Assembly (NCBI GenBank): GCA_010672585.1
Contig: JAAHGF010000013.1
Coordinates: 248,428-312,427 of the forward strand
Direction: 5' to 3'
DNA from: Okeania sp. SIO1I7
Lineage (GTDB): Bacteria; Cyanobacteriota; Cyanobacteriia; Cyanobacteriales; Microcoleaceae
DNA: 64,000 bases
Both the position numbers and the translations under genes were made by a program. How positions within the stretch are numbered: position 1 is the stretch's first letter; every line of letters begins with the position of its first letter. This document shows, in pieces, positions 1-9,229 of the stretch. The notes under the pieces are model-generated. The model had not been told where the DNA came from. It ran no database searches and was given only the letters and a program-made list of their open reading frames with translations.

Positions 1-1236
1 TTCTACACTATAGCGGTAACAAAAACACATTATCAGAATAAAAATTTGTCAATTTTTTTGGTCAGGCTTTTATTTGGCCTTTAATGATAATTGTATGTAG
101 TGATTATCAAAAAAAATTCTCAGGAAGAGTAAAGTAGGAGCGATCGCTTAATAAAAAACAGCCATAATAAATTGAATTTTATTCAAAACTAAGTCAAGAC
201 TTTTGTCAATAAAAAAATCGTCAAAATAAATCCCAGAAAAAGAGAATTATCCTCCGATTTAATCCATGATTATTAATATGAAATGACATCTTTGACATCC
301 TCCCGACGCTGACCTGACGGTACAGCGCGGGATTCCTAACCATCGCTGATTAGGCCTTTCTGCTTCAATGCACCAGCCTCCAAGGTCAAGCCTCTTTTCG
401 GTCTTACGGTCGCTCCACAGACTGACACTGCTAGCCCAGCAGCCTTTCTTAAGTCTAACACACTATTGGCAAAACCGTAAAATTGATTGGTTTTTCCTGC
501 GGAATGCTGCGCAAACATCCCGACGCTCCCCTTCGGGAGAGCGCGGGTCTTCAACCAACGTTGAGATAAAAACATATTAGTAATCATTTCCTGCGGGATG
601 CTATACAAATGCAAACAGCTATAAGTAGTCAGCGCTTCCTTTGGAATTCTACGCAAACAGCAATTAGTAATAGACATAGGCTTGAAAAAGATATAGACTT
701 TCTCTAAAAGTAGGGAGCAGGGAATAGGGAAGATGTTTTTAGGAAAAAAACACGGCAAATGATTTTTTGAGTGATTACACTCTAGTTTATAGCAAATAAA
801 GGGCAAGTTTATTTTCACGCCTATGCCTAATGAATAATTACTTCTAAGGTTTAGTCCGCAGACTTTGGCAGTAACTTTTATTTTGCATCAATTTCAAAGG
901 TTGCTTTTACCGAAAATTCTGGGTATGTGCCTTCCCTTTTAAAGGGATAAAAAAAAGAGAATTCCTTATTTTCGTAGCCTCCTTATTGCAGAGGTACTGA
1001 AGTCCGCACTTCCTCCGGAGGAAGCTAACTGATAACTGAAATGACTTTCCGCAAAATTAATAGCTGAAGTCCGAACTGCGGACTTTATGAGGCTAGCTAA
1101 TAGCTGACGACTGTTTGCGCAGAAATGCTGACAAACAAAGAATAAATATGAGAATTAAAAATCATACTATAGATTGACAAATCATCCATAAATGTGTATT
1201 CAATGGCTTAGATTAAAATATAATTGAAAACTAAAT
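1..1236. other. Noncoding stretch with a transposon-end remnant
   Basis: I see no convincing gene. It holds one IS200/IS605-type end element (294-570) and low-complexity, repeat-like text around 990-1110 with the cyanobacterial short repeat containing TTTGCGCAG. An open frame on the minus strand over 336-818 runs through the repeat and looks accidental. Confidence 0.6.
294..570 (-). mobile_element. Non-autonomous IS200/IS605-type (tnpB right-end) element, copy 1
   Basis: Read on the minus strand it ends in GGAATCCCGCGCTG...CGTCGGGAGGATGTCA, the usual hairpin and GGATGTCA right end that follows tnpB in cyanobacterial IS200/IS605 elements. The rest matches the copies at 5998-6386 and 21610-21894 in order: a CTCAACGTTGG block, a GC-rich hairpin with CTCCCGAAGGGGAG, CGCAGCATTCCGCAGG, CCAATCAA, then a CTGCTGGGCTAGCAGTGTC block. 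No transposase or TnpB frame is present, so it is a palindrome-associated derivative. Confidence 0.75.
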
Positions 1237-1776
1237 ATGCAATTACCAAATATGCTATCTCGTAGTCCATTAATTGTCTTAGGAGCGATCGCTGGAGTGA
1301 TACTCTCTTCTCAAAGCGCGATCGCCACACAAAAAATAGTAATAAATCTAGTTGGCCCAATAAGAGCATCAATCAAAGTCAAGGATCTGCGAGTATTTGC
1401 AGAAACGGGCAAAACTACCAAAACAATTTCCCAAGCTCTGGGAATATCAAAAATCAATCCTAATACAGTTCGTGGCTTAATGACATTAGAAGTGGGAGCT
1501 AATGTTAATAACATAGCCAAAGTGCTTTATAGTAATCTCGGCCAAAATGTCACAAAAGGTATTGCGGAAGTAGTTCAGACCAGACACAATTATGAAAGCG
1601 ACAAAGCCTTACGTTCTGCCATAATTCTAGCAGCAGCAGATGACAATCGAATATCAGTCCTAGAAGTTCTAGAAAAATATCCTACCGCAGAAATGCACAT
1701 AGACGTAGGTAAAATTAATGAAATCGTAGACAAAGTTAAAGGAACTATTGGTAATCTTGAAGAACTTCTCAGATAA
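1237..1776 (+). CDS. DUF1400-domain exported protein (no hydrolase part)
   Basis: A 179-residue protein with an N-terminal hydrophobic stretch (about residues 10-30, ending SAIA) that looks like a signal peptide. The mature part carries the DUF1400 pattern that cyanobacteria normally place in front of an alpha/beta hydrolase: V-GPI-ASI-VKDL-FAETG at about residues 38-57, then alternating small helices. Here the protein stops after that domain, so it is either a stand-alone DUF1400 protein or the remains of a longer enzyme. An alternative start is the ATG at 1252. It converges on the sipA-like gene with only two bases between the stop codons. Function unknown; family call by pattern recognition. 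Confidence 0.75.
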   Translation: MQLPNMLSRSPLIVLGAIAGVILSSQSAIATQKIVINLVGPIRASIKVKDLRVFAETGKTTKTISQALGISKINPNTVRGLMTLEVGANVNNIAKVLYSNLGQNVTKGIAEVVQTRHNYESDKALRSAIILAAADDNRISVLEVLEKYPTAEMHIDVGKINEIVDKVKGTIGNLEELLR

Positions 1777-1778
1777 GA

Positions 1779-2072
1779 CTATAATTCTGAAGGTGGACTT
1801 ATTTTAGCAGTATCCTCTTCAATATTATGATGTGGCTGGACAGTTTCAGCATCAACTGTCGCAGCTTCTATATATTGACTATCTATGAGAAATGCTCCTT
1901 TCTCAAAACGAACAGCCCAATAATTTCCTGGTTTGTGACTCAAAACAGTTCCTACTTCACCCAAACGTACAATATCAGGGGGACGTAATATCGGCATTGA
2001 TTCAGCAGTTTTGATGTATGGTGGTTTAATAGCTAACCTTACTTTCTGACCAATAAAAAATTCTTTCTCCAT
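1779..2072 (-). CDS. sipA: SipA/DUF3148-family small regulator
   Basis: A 97-residue protein starting MEKEFFIGQKVRL. I chose the ATG at 2072; the upstream TTG at 2087 would add five residues not expected in the family. The signature is clear: PPYIKTAESMPILRPPDIV, then GEVGTVL, PGNYWAVRF-KGAFLIDSQYIE. In Synechococcus this SH3-like protein binds the sensor kinase NblS (Hik33) and stimulates it, linking it to high-light and nutrient stress signalling. The last 25 residues are acidic, unconserved and probably disordered. It lies tail to tail with the DUF1400 gene. Confidence 0.85.
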   Translation of the reverse strand: MEKEFFIGQKVRLAIKPPYIKTAESMPILRPPDIVRLGEVGTVLSHKPGNYWAVRFEKGAFLIDSQYIEAATVDAETVQPHHNIEEDTAKISPPSEL

Positions 2073-2386
2073 TTTTAATAATCCCAAATATAGCGGTTTG
2101 CAGATAAGTTGATATAGCAGAAGGAGGAAGGAAGAAGGAAGAAAGGATAAGGAAAAATCTGACGTTGTCTGAGTTTTAAGCTTTTGATTTGTCCGCGCCC
2201 TTTCCTTCGACTGCTATAATCAGAATTTGAACAATCAAAATACTAAAGAGCTGATTAATTAGCACTAATTAATCATCCAATAGTATATAAATCTACTATA
2301 CGTTTACTTACGCATTTTTTTCCGTCTTTATATAAAATTGGGCGTTGCATAATTTAGATAGGAATTATAAATATTTACTCTCTTTG

Positions 2387-2486
2387 ATTACCGAATAATT
2401 AAGGTAAAAATTATCTCCTTTAAAGGAGAAACAAGGAAAATTTTTCCTTTGAGTCAATCCTATCCGTCTTTTCAAGGAGAGGTAAT
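2387..2486 (-). mobile_element. ATTACC/GGTAAT structured miniature element, copy 1
   Basis: About 100 bases bounded by ATTACCGAATAATT and GGAGAGGTAAT. Inside are two short hairpins, ATCTCCTTTAAAGGAGA and the AGGAGAGG side, which recur in the same order in copies at 10252, 26286, 39814, 45552, 61626 and 63796. This copy is in reverse orientation relative to those. It directly abuts the TATCATGTCCGG element that follows. Confidence 0.65.
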
Positions 2487-2797
2487 ATCATGTCCGTTGG
2501 GGCGCGTTTGTGTAAACCCGAGGGTGAATGTCTGGAAATTTACAGCAGTTTTCTAGTTGATGAGGTACAAAGTTTTATTGCTCTAGGTAACAGCTCATCT
2601 GGCAACAGCTCATCTGGGAATATAGGAATAAATAGTCTTATAGCTGTACCTCACGCTTCCTCAAAAGTGCTGTAAGTTTTTTTCTTGCTCTTAAGCATTC
2701 CTACTTCTTCCCTCTTCCCTCTTCCCTCTTCCCTCTTCCTTCTTCCTTCTTCCTTACCTTAGCCATACAATACCGATGCTACCGGACATGATATAAT
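2484..2797. mobile_element. TATCATGTCCGG inverted-repeat miniature element, copy 1
   Basis: The left end AATATCATGTCCG and right end CCGGACATGATATAAT are inverted copies of each other. The same ends recur at 18188-18321, 21409-21528 and 63505-63687. The body (about 310 bp) includes two in-phase copies of a 15-base unit AACAGCTCATCTGGC (2588-2620). A 61-codon frame starts at the ATG inside the left terminal repeat, which argues against it being a gene. Confidence 0.6.
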
Positions 2798-3073
2798 TGT
2801 TAATTATTAATTATTAATTATTAATTATTAATTGTTTAACTACTCCCTAAGCAAGAAAATCATACCCCCGCTTTAGCAACGCCAAACATTCCATACAATA
2901 TCCTTGCTAATGCCTAATGAATAAAAAATTCAAAATCAAAAAACTATAGCCTGGGTATTAATCAACTTCATTCTCCAAAGCTGCCTGCCATAAGTTGATC
3001 GGAAGTATCGTAAAAGTTATACAGAACTATTAGAATAGTATAGTTAAGTATTAAATTGTAGGGGGTAATGATC

Positions 3074-3505
3074 ATGGCTACAGATCGCCGCATTTCCCGG
3101 GTTGCTTCTTTAATAAAGCGGGAAGTCAGCCAGATGTTGCTCCATGACATCAAAGATGACCGTGTAGGTATTGGTATGGTCAGCATCACAGACGTAGATG
3201 TTTCTGGAGATTTACAACACGCTAAAATATTTGTCAGTATCTATGGTTCTGAAGAAGTAAGATTCCAAACTATGGAAGGTCTAAAATCTGCTACTGGTTA
3301 TGTCCGGAGTGAGTTGGGTCATAGGATACGTCTGCGTCGGACTCCAGAAGTTATATTTGTCGAAGACCGCTCTCTAGAACGTGGGACTCAAATAATATCA
3401 CTTTTAAACCAGCTTTCTGAAGAACGTCAACAACAGGCAACTGAAAATCCTACAGAATCAGATTCTCAGAATATAGAAAAACTTACTTCAGACGGAATAG
3501 ATTGA
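3074..3505 (+). CDS. rbfA: 30S ribosome-binding factor RbfA
   Basis: RbfA is a KH-fold protein needed for 16S rRNA maturation and 30S assembly, and for cold adaptation. The 143-residue product shows the family landmarks: [19 protein letters not shown] at the N-terminus, then [20 protein letters not shown], and [21 protein letters not shown] near residue 105. The C-terminal 25 residues are a charged, nonconserved tail. I chose the ATG at 3074 because GGGGG at 3061-3065 sits eight bases upstream of it; the ATG at 3068 is only two bases from that ribosome-binding site. A GH3 enzyme follows 280 bp downstream on the same strand. Confidence 0.95.
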   Translation: MATDRRISRVASLIKREVSQMLLHDIKDDRVGIGMVSITDVDVSGDLQHAKIFVSIYGSEEVRFQTMEGLKSATGYVRSELGHRIRLRRTPEVIFVEDRSLERGTQIISLLNQLSEERQQQATENPTESDSQNIEKLTSDGID

Positions 3506-3787
3506 ACAAGGAGTCAGGAGACAGAAGACAGGAGACAGAATCAATTGCATGGGTATAGTCTTCGACAAGCCGCTCCGCGTCTACAAATCCAAACAATTGT
3601 AGACACCGCGGGTGACGGTGGGGATTTATACCCAATAAAGCTTCGGTGTCAGGAGCCAGCTTATCGGAGCATTCGCAAAAACATTCTACTGACTCGGTCT
3701 TCCTGAGGACTAACTTCCAGCCGTTCGCGCAGCGTCTCTGTCAGGAAAAGGCTGTTAATTATTTCTACAATACTCGTCACGCTTACT

Positions 3788-5398
3788 ATGAATTTAGCAG
3801 AAAAAGTCGCTCAGATGGTTGTAGTTAGAGCTTCCGGCAACCTATTTGACAATCAAATTCGTTATCCAGACTGGGAACCTCCTACCAATAAACTTAAATA
3901 TTGGCTGCAAGACTTGGGTGTCGGAGGAGTAATTTTTGTGGATGGAAGTGCTATAGACCTGGCAACTCGCATCCAACAGCTTCAGTCTTGGGCAAAAACT
4001 CCTCTACTTTTGGCTGCTGATATTGAGGAGGGAGTAGGTCAAAGATTCGCCGGGGCAACTTGGTTTCCTCCACCAATGGCGATCGCTGCTATTGCTCAAA
4101 CAAACCCCAAAAAAGCTATAGAGTATGCTGAAATCATGGGGACTATTACGGCTCAAGAAGCTGTGGCAATTGGTTTAAATTGGGTTTTAGCTCCAGTGGT
4201 GGACGTGAATAATAATCCTGGCAACCCAGTGATTAATATTCGTGCTTTTGGAGAAACGACCGAATTAGTGGGTCAACTGGCAACAGCTTTTATTCGAGGT
4301 ACTCAAAAATATCCAGTTTTGACTACTGCTAAACATTTTCCTGGTCATGGGGATACTACGGTTGATTCTCATTTTGAATTGCCTGTTTTACCTCATTCAG
4401 AAAGTAGACTGGCAGAAATTGAATTGCCTCCCTTTGTAGAGGCGATCGCTGCTGGAGTGGATTCTGTAATGAGTGCCCATTTGTTGATTCCTGCTTGGGA
4501 CTCGGAACTACCTGCCACTCTATCCCATAAAATTGTAACAGGTCAGTTGCGCCAAAAGTTGGGTTTTAATGGATTAGTGGTGACTGATGCTTTGGTTATG
4601 GGGGCGATCGCTAATCGTTATGGTCTGGAAGAGGCTTCAGTTTTAGCTGTAGAAGCTGGTGCAGATATTTTACTGATGCCTCTAGATGCAGAGGTTACTA
4701 TTAATGCTGTTTGTAATGCGGTTAGTCAAGGCCGTATTTCTGAATCACGTATAGATGAATCTTTGCAAAGAATTGAGCAAGTTAAGACTAAAGTTTATCC
4801 TACCTGGCAACCAGGAAATGAGGAAGGGTCAGAAAATTTCTCAGCCCCTACATATCATTTAGTTGACAAGTTGGAGCGACCACAAGCACAAGAAACTGTA
4901 ACTCAGATTTTGGATGATTCTCTGGAAGTAGGAGGAAGCTATATCCCACCACAACCAAGTGTCAAGCATTTACGCAATTTAGTTTTTGTAGATGATATAC
5001 TCAACAGTACTTTTTTAGGGAATCATACTCCAGCGGTTGCTCTCCCCAAACAATTTGGTTACCAACTACAAATTATTGACAGTAATTCAGAACTCCCAGA
5101 AGCTCTTACCCCCAATAATTTGACTTTACTACAACTATTTATTCGTGGTAGTGCTTTTAGTCAAATAGCTAGTCTAACACAAGCATCCCAAGATTTAATT
5201 AAGAAATTATTAATAAATGGTGAATTACAGGGTCTCATCATATACGGTAGTCAGTATACATTGAAACAGTTTTCCTGTGAAATGTTATCAGATATACCTT
5301 ATGTTTTTTGTTATGGACAAATGCCGAAAGCCCAGGCGATCGCTTTAAAGCTTTTCTTTAAAAATTTACAAATCTACAAGTATTTCTCTAAAATCTAA
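3788..5398 (+). CDS. Glycoside hydrolase family 3, beta-N-acetylhexosaminidase (NagZ-like)
   Basis: A 536-residue protein. Residues 1-340 form a GH3 TIM barrel: KHFPGHGDT at 182-190 is the NagZ-type substrate and catalytic loop, SHFELPVL at 194-201 follows, and the nucleophile is probably Asp267 in VTDALVMG. Enzymes of this type remove N-acetylglucosamine from muropeptides in cell-wall recycling. Residues about 370-536 form a second, less conserved domain seen in cyanobacterial homologues. The start is uncertain: no good ribosome-binding site precedes the ATG at 3788, and the frame stays open upstream with ILVTLT before it, which resembles the usual family N-terminus. The 282-bp gap to rbfA contains GGAGACAG-type microsatellite. 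Confidence 0.85.
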   Translation: MNLAEKVAQMVVVRASGNLFDNQIRYPDWEPPTNKLKYWLQDLGVGGVIFVDGSAIDLATRIQQLQSWAKTPLLLAADIEEGVGQRFAGATWFPPPMAIAAIAQTNPKKAIEYAEIMGTITAQEAVAIGLNWVLAPVVDVNNNPGNPVINIRAFGETTELVGQLATAFIRGTQKYPVLTTAKHFPGHGDTTVDSHFELPVLPHSESRLAEIELPPFVEAIAAGVDSVMSAHLLIPAWDSELPATLSHKIVTGQLRQKLGFNGLVVTDALVMGAIANRYGLEEASVLAVEAGADILLMPLDAEVTINAVCNAVSQGRISESRIDESLQRIEQVKTKVYPTWQPGNEEGSENFSAPTYHLVDKLERPQAQETVTQILDDSLEVGGSYIPPQPSVKHLRNLVFVDDILNSTFLGNHTPAVALPKQFGYQLQIIDSNSELPEALTPNNLTLLQLFIRGSAFSQIASLTQASQDLIKKLLINGELQGLIIYGSQYTLKQFSCEMLSDIPYVFCYGQMPKAQAIALKLFFKNLQIYKYFSKI

Positions 5399-5706
5399 AA
5401 GGATTCGTCTGACTATTGACAAAAAAACATAAAAATGATATTCGGAGAAAATTGTTTAAGGTGAGGAGGCTAGAGAAATCCTCAATTAGTGACTTTGTAG
5501 ATCGTATTTCATAGTACATAGTTGCAATTTAGACCAACACTAAAAGAAATGTTTTGGTTCTATGACTTTTAGAATTCTTATCAAAAGAACATAACAAATT
5601 GTAACTCTGTATACTGAAAAAATTAACATTCATAATCCGGATTTTTGTTCTATATTATTAATAGCGCCGAAAATTACTAAAACTACGCAAAAAGAAAAGG
5701 GTGACT
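5399..5706. other. Intergenic region upstream of the DUF4327 gene
   Basis: About 300 bases without a recognisable gene or repeat. TATATT near 5650 could be a promoter -10 box for the downstream small gene, and AAAAGG just before 5701 its ribosome-binding site. Both are guesses from position only. Confidence 0.35.
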
Positions 5707-5931
5707 ATGACTTACACCACAGTTCAATATTCTTTAGACATCATCAGAGATGAAGCACAAGAACTTGTACAAAAAGGAGTTCTTGGACGTCAGCAACCTA
5801 TTTATACTCTCTGCCAATACATTCCTATCAGAGAATGGGCTTGTGTAGAAGATGAGTTAGAAAAATGTAACTTTCTACTTAGAGACCGAATTGCGGACCT
5901 AATAGGTAACGAAAAATGGGAAAACGACTAA
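5707..5931 (+). CDS. DUF4327 family small protein
   Basis: A 74-residue cyanobacteria-specific protein of unknown function. The family pattern is obvious: VQYSLDIIRDEAQELVQKG, then GRQQPIYTLCQYIPIREW and LRDRIADLIGNE-W-ND at the end. I chose the ATG at 5707 rather than the GTG at 5701 because AAAAGG ends immediately before 5701, which is the right distance only for the ATG. It is monocistronic, followed within seven bases by a strong terminator hairpin. Confidence 0.85.
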   Translation: MTYTTVQYSLDIIRDEAQELVQKGVLGRQQPIYTLCQYIPIREWACVEDELEKCNFLLRDRIADLIGNEKWEND

Positions 5932-5937
5932 AAAAAA

Positions 5938-5977
5938 CTAACTCAGCTAACTTGGACTATTAGCTGGGTTAGGTTTT
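5938..5977 (+). terminator. Rho-independent terminator after DUF4327 gene
   Basis: The 13-base arms CTAACTCAGCTAA (5938-5950) and TTAGCTGGGTTAG (5960-5972) pair with a single G-T pair around a 9-base loop, followed by TTTT. Confidence 0.8.
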
Positions 5978-5997
5978 GTAATTTATCCTATTTTTTA

Positions 5998-6386
5998 CAT
6001 CCTCCCGACATTGCGCTTGGGCGACAAGGCGGGATTTTTAACTATCGCTGATAGTGTATGTCTGCTGCCTCTTGACAGAAGAGCTGCGCTTTTTCCATAG
6101 GTCATGTTGCGCAAACATGTCGTGAAGCGTTAACGATAGTTATGCCCTAGCAAAACAATGCACCTACCTCCAAGGCCATTATCTCTTTCCGGTCTTATGG
6201 TCGCTCCACAGTACATCGCTAATCTGAAGGCTCCCCTAGACACTGCTAGCCCAGAAGCCTCATCTATTCTAACACACGCTTTGGCAAAACCACAAAATTG
6301 ATTGGTTTTTCCTGGGTCATGCTACGCAAAAATCCCGGCGCTCCCGTGCTTTCCTGAGGGTGGGTCTTCAACCAATGTTGAGATCA
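5998..6386 (-). mobile_element. Non-autonomous IS200/IS605-type element, copy 2
   Basis: Same order of blocks as the element at 294-570, read on the minus strand, ending in the hairpin and GGATGT right end at 5998. It is about 110 bases longer because of extra sequence at about 6055-6150 (between the end hairpin and the CAATGCACCTACCTCCAAGG block). No TnpB frame survives. Confidence 0.7.
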
Positions 6387-6450
6387 AATACTTTTTAATA
6401 GCTGGATAAAGGACTAAGATTTATCCAGAAGTAGATATTGTCATGTATGA

Positions 6451-6837
6451 TTAGTTTTGAGAGTTTGACTCCTGAAGCTTCTGTAAATCAGCTCGTAGAT
6501 TAGCGATTTCTTGAGTTAGCTCCAGCAAATCTTCTTGTACGTCTGATGATGCAAAACCAGAAGCAGAAGTAGGACTTGAAGAAACGGTTGTACTATCAGT
6601 ATTGAGCTGATTATTTTGTTGGTTCAAAATTGTATCAACAAAGTTCCTAGCTTCTTGCTCAGTCATCTCTCCTCTATCAGCCCATTCCTCAGTTAGTTGA
6701 CTGAAATCAGTACTTAATTTATTCAAATTTTCATCTCGCTTAGTAGAGTCTTGCACAGTTTCTATTAAAAAGGAAGTTGCACCTAGAGTGACACGAAATC
6801 CTTTTTGTATTATTTGGGTCAGATTATCAGGATTCAT
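6451..6837 (-). CDS. Phasin-like coiled-coil protein
   Basis: A 128-residue protein. The N-terminal 75 residues match a common cyanobacterial family resembling phasins (polyhydroxyalkanoate granule-associated proteins): IIQKGFRVTLGATSFLIETVQD, EWADRGEMTEQEARNFVD. Then comes a Ser/Thr-rich linker (about 76-98) and a C-terminal coiled coil (LLELTQEIANLRADLQKLQE). No polyhydroxyalkanoate synthesis gene lies nearby, so a granule role is only suggested by fold similarity. Transcribed alone from the minus strand. Confidence 0.7.
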   Translation of the reverse strand: MNPDNLTQIIQKGFRVTLGATSFLIETVQDSTKRDENLNKLSTDFSQLTEEWADRGEMTEQEARNFVDTILNQQNNQLNTDSTTVSSSPTSASGFASSDVQEDLLELTQEIANLRADLQKLQESNSQN

Positions 6838-7048
6838 AAGTGTAAGTTAACTCAATATCAAATGACAATTTCTCTCTGATTACAGATTGAGAAATAGACT
6901 GTACTGGTAATATAACGCGGATAGAAACAAGTGACAAAGTTATTTGAGAATATTTTTAGCTGGAACTAGATTTTTTTAATCTTAATAACTAGAAACTTAA
7001 AGGCTAATTGATTTTTGAAGCAGAAGCAATTTGTGATTATTATCTACT

Positions 7049-8305
7049 TTATGAAAGTGCTTTAAGAATAATCTCTTCTACACCCAAATTTATTAACTTC
7101 TTTTCCACTTGCGAAACAACATTTTTTAAATTGATATACATCAAAAAATATTCATTTTCTGTCAATTTGTATATTAGTGAATATTTTATAGCAAATGATA
7201 ATATATCTTTTCTTGGTACATCATCAAATTCAAATAGCTTTTGCAGAATTAATTTTCCACCAAAACTAGGTGAATAATTTTGTAATTTAACCCATGAATT
7301 ATGAAATATGTAATCTTCATTAAAAAAAGCAGGTATCAAACTATATATTAGTGGAAATTGATTGACGGATTTTCTCACATCAGTATATTTTAACATATAA
7401 TTGCTTTCTGCTTTAGTTAAATCCGAGACAAAAGCGTCAGCATTTCCTAAATAATTTTCTGGTATGCCAACGTTTCTATATCTTAGATTACCAGGAAAGA
7501 TAAATCGTTTAATAGGAACAACTGATAAAAATTCAAATAAAGCATCGTTTGTACTATATGCTTTTTCTTGATTATAAATATTTTGATTTTTTCTCTTAAT
7601 TAAGTCTAACTTTTCTTTGGTTAAGATACATTCAAGAGAGTTCCAATTATTCTTATTTTGAACAAGCATTTTACATATCAAAAGAATTGAATATGTTGAA
7701 CTTAAAAGTCGATCTTTCCATAATGACTTTTTAAAACTTGCATCAATAAAATCATCTATGTTATTAAAATCGATTGTAAATAATGGTTCAGATTTAGGAA
7801 CATATTCTGGGTCTTCGTATGCTTGAGAAAGATATTTTAACAATATAAAATATGTTCCACCATCTGCTATGAGATGATTAACCAGCAGAGTTACACCATA
7901 ATAATTTTGATTATGATTCAAAATTACATATACCAATGGAGTATCTTGATTAATAGCATCTGAAGAATTTTTGGGAATATTGAATTCATTGTTTACATAA
8001 GTTTTTGCATCTAATAAATTATCAAGATTTATTTCCTGTTCGTCTAGATCAATTTCTATAAAACCCACACCAGATTTTTGTGGGTTACATACAACTTTTA
8101 ATGGAGAGAAGAATTTCTTTACCAATCTCCCTCCCAAAATTGGCACACTATCTACTATTTGTTGAATTGCTATTTTTAATCTATGAGAATCTATTTGATG
8201 TTTATACCAACTTATTAGACCATAATAGGGCCAACCTCCCACTTGACTATCCAATTTAGAAAGTTGATACTCTTGATGCACATTACTATTTATAATTAAT
8301 TCCAT
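7049..8305 (-). CDS. BAHD-like HxxxD acyltransferase
   Basis: A 418-residue protein. NHLIADGG at 143-150 supplies the HxxxDG catalytic motif (His144, Asp148) of the chloramphenicol-acetyltransferase-like superfamily. NLRYRNVGIPENYLGNA at 273-289 closely follows the BAHD block usually written R-R-PP-P-YFGN. The BAHD DFGWG loop is replaced by SFGGK (about 350). NRPS condensation domains have HHxxxDG; here the first His is Asn, which favours a BAHD-type transferase. The acyl donor and acceptor are unknown and no biosynthetic genes are adjacent. AGGA six bases before the ATG supports the start. The gene is very AT-rich, which may point to transfer. Confidence 0.7.
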   Translation of the reverse strand: MELIINSNVHQEYQLSKLDSQVGGWPYYGLISWYKHQIDSHRLKIAIQQIVDSVPILGGRLVKKFFSPLKVVCNPQKSGVGFIEIDLDEQEINLDNLLDAKTYVNNEFNIPKNSSDAINQDTPLVYVILNHNQNYYGVTLLVNHLIADGGTYFILLKYLSQAYEDPEYVPKSEPLFTIDFNNIDDFIDASFKKSLWKDRLLSSTYSILLICKMLVQNKNNWNSLECILTKEKLDLIKRKNQNIYNQEKAYSTNDALFEFLSVVPIKRFIFPGNLRYRNVGIPENYLGNADAFVSDLTKAESNYMLKYTDVRKSVNQFPLIYSLIPAFFNEDYIFHNSWVKLQNYSPSFGGKLILQKLFEFDDVPRKDILSFAIKYSLIYKLTENEYFLMYINLKNVVSQVEKKLINLGVEEIILKALS

Positions 8306-8370
8306 TTCGTTCCTGTCAATTAAAGAGATATACTAACTAATATCCTTTCATATTTAAGACCACAAAAATT

Positions 8371-8727
8371 TTAGTCTACTTGCTCTAAATATTGACTAAT
8401 ATCCTCATTAAGCCTAGTAAGTTCAGCTTCAGTAGTAATCCGAATCCGCTCATCTCGTAAAGTAATCAAAACTTTAGCGGCAAAAGGGCTCGGCCAAATA
8501 TTAGGATTGCAGTATATTTCTAAAAAGACATCTCCTGTATACTGATATTCTGTAGGTTTTTGTGGAGTTGGTTTGCCAGAAATACCAGCAGCATTTTTGG
8601 CCGCAACAGATTTTAATTGCTGCATTAATTGAGCTATAACACCTTGTAAATTTCTTGCAGCTTCAGGAGAAAATTCAAAAGATATAGCTCCTTCTACCAA
8701 ATTCAAGGTTAGTTTAGAAGTAGACAT
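8371..8727 (-). CDS. Conserved cyanobacterial protein, unknown function
   Basis: A 118-residue protein that I recognise as widespread in filamentous cyanobacteria but cannot assign a function. The N-terminal half is amphipathic (LTLNLVEGAISFEFSPEAARNLQ, LMQQLKSVAAKN). The conserved core is DVFLEIYCNPNIWPSPFAAK followed by VLITLRDERIRITTEAELTRL at 82-105. No signal peptide or membrane segment. It lies head to tail with the acyltransferase gene, 65 bp upstream, so the two may be co-transcribed. Confidence 0.7.
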   Translation of the reverse strand: MSTSKLTLNLVEGAISFEFSPEAARNLQGVIAQLMQQLKSVAAKNAAGISGKPTPQKPTEYQYTGDVFLEIYCNPNIWPSPFAAKVLITLRDERIRITTEAELTRLNEDISQYLEQVD

Positions 8728-8836
8728 AAGAAATTAAATACAAATAAATATATAGAAACTCTTAGCAATATAGAACTATATCACACAACCTCAACCTCAA
8801 CCTCAAGTTACTATTGCAGGATGGCAGAAATAATTA

Positions 8837-9135
<299 letters not shown>

Positions 9136-9229
9136 TAATTAAATAGAAATTAACTTAATTAATTTGGGTATTTCTTGACTTAGTACAAAAAATTTTGCCC
9201 CTCAGTCGGTTTACCCATAAATTAAGTAT

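Larger units (their letters stand above)
2073..3067. other. Intergenic repeat cluster between sipA and rbfA
   Basis: Almost one kilobase without a convincing gene. It contains, in order, an ATTACC/GGTAAT element (2387-2486), a TATCATGTCCGG element (2484-2797) that encloses copies of a 15-base repeat, a CTTCC-rich microsatellite (about 2703-2755) and a TTAATTA array (2798-2834). Confidence 0.7.

Noticed and set aside
336-818. 160-codon ORF on the minus strand
   Set aside because: It reads straight through an IS200/IS605-type end; the same DNA in other copies is not open and nothing in the protein looks conserved.
2490-2675. 61-codon ORF with GNSSSGNSSSGN, which could be read as a small peptide precursor
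   Set aside because: Its ATG lies within the terminal repeat of a miniature element and its repeat part recurs at other loci in broken frames.
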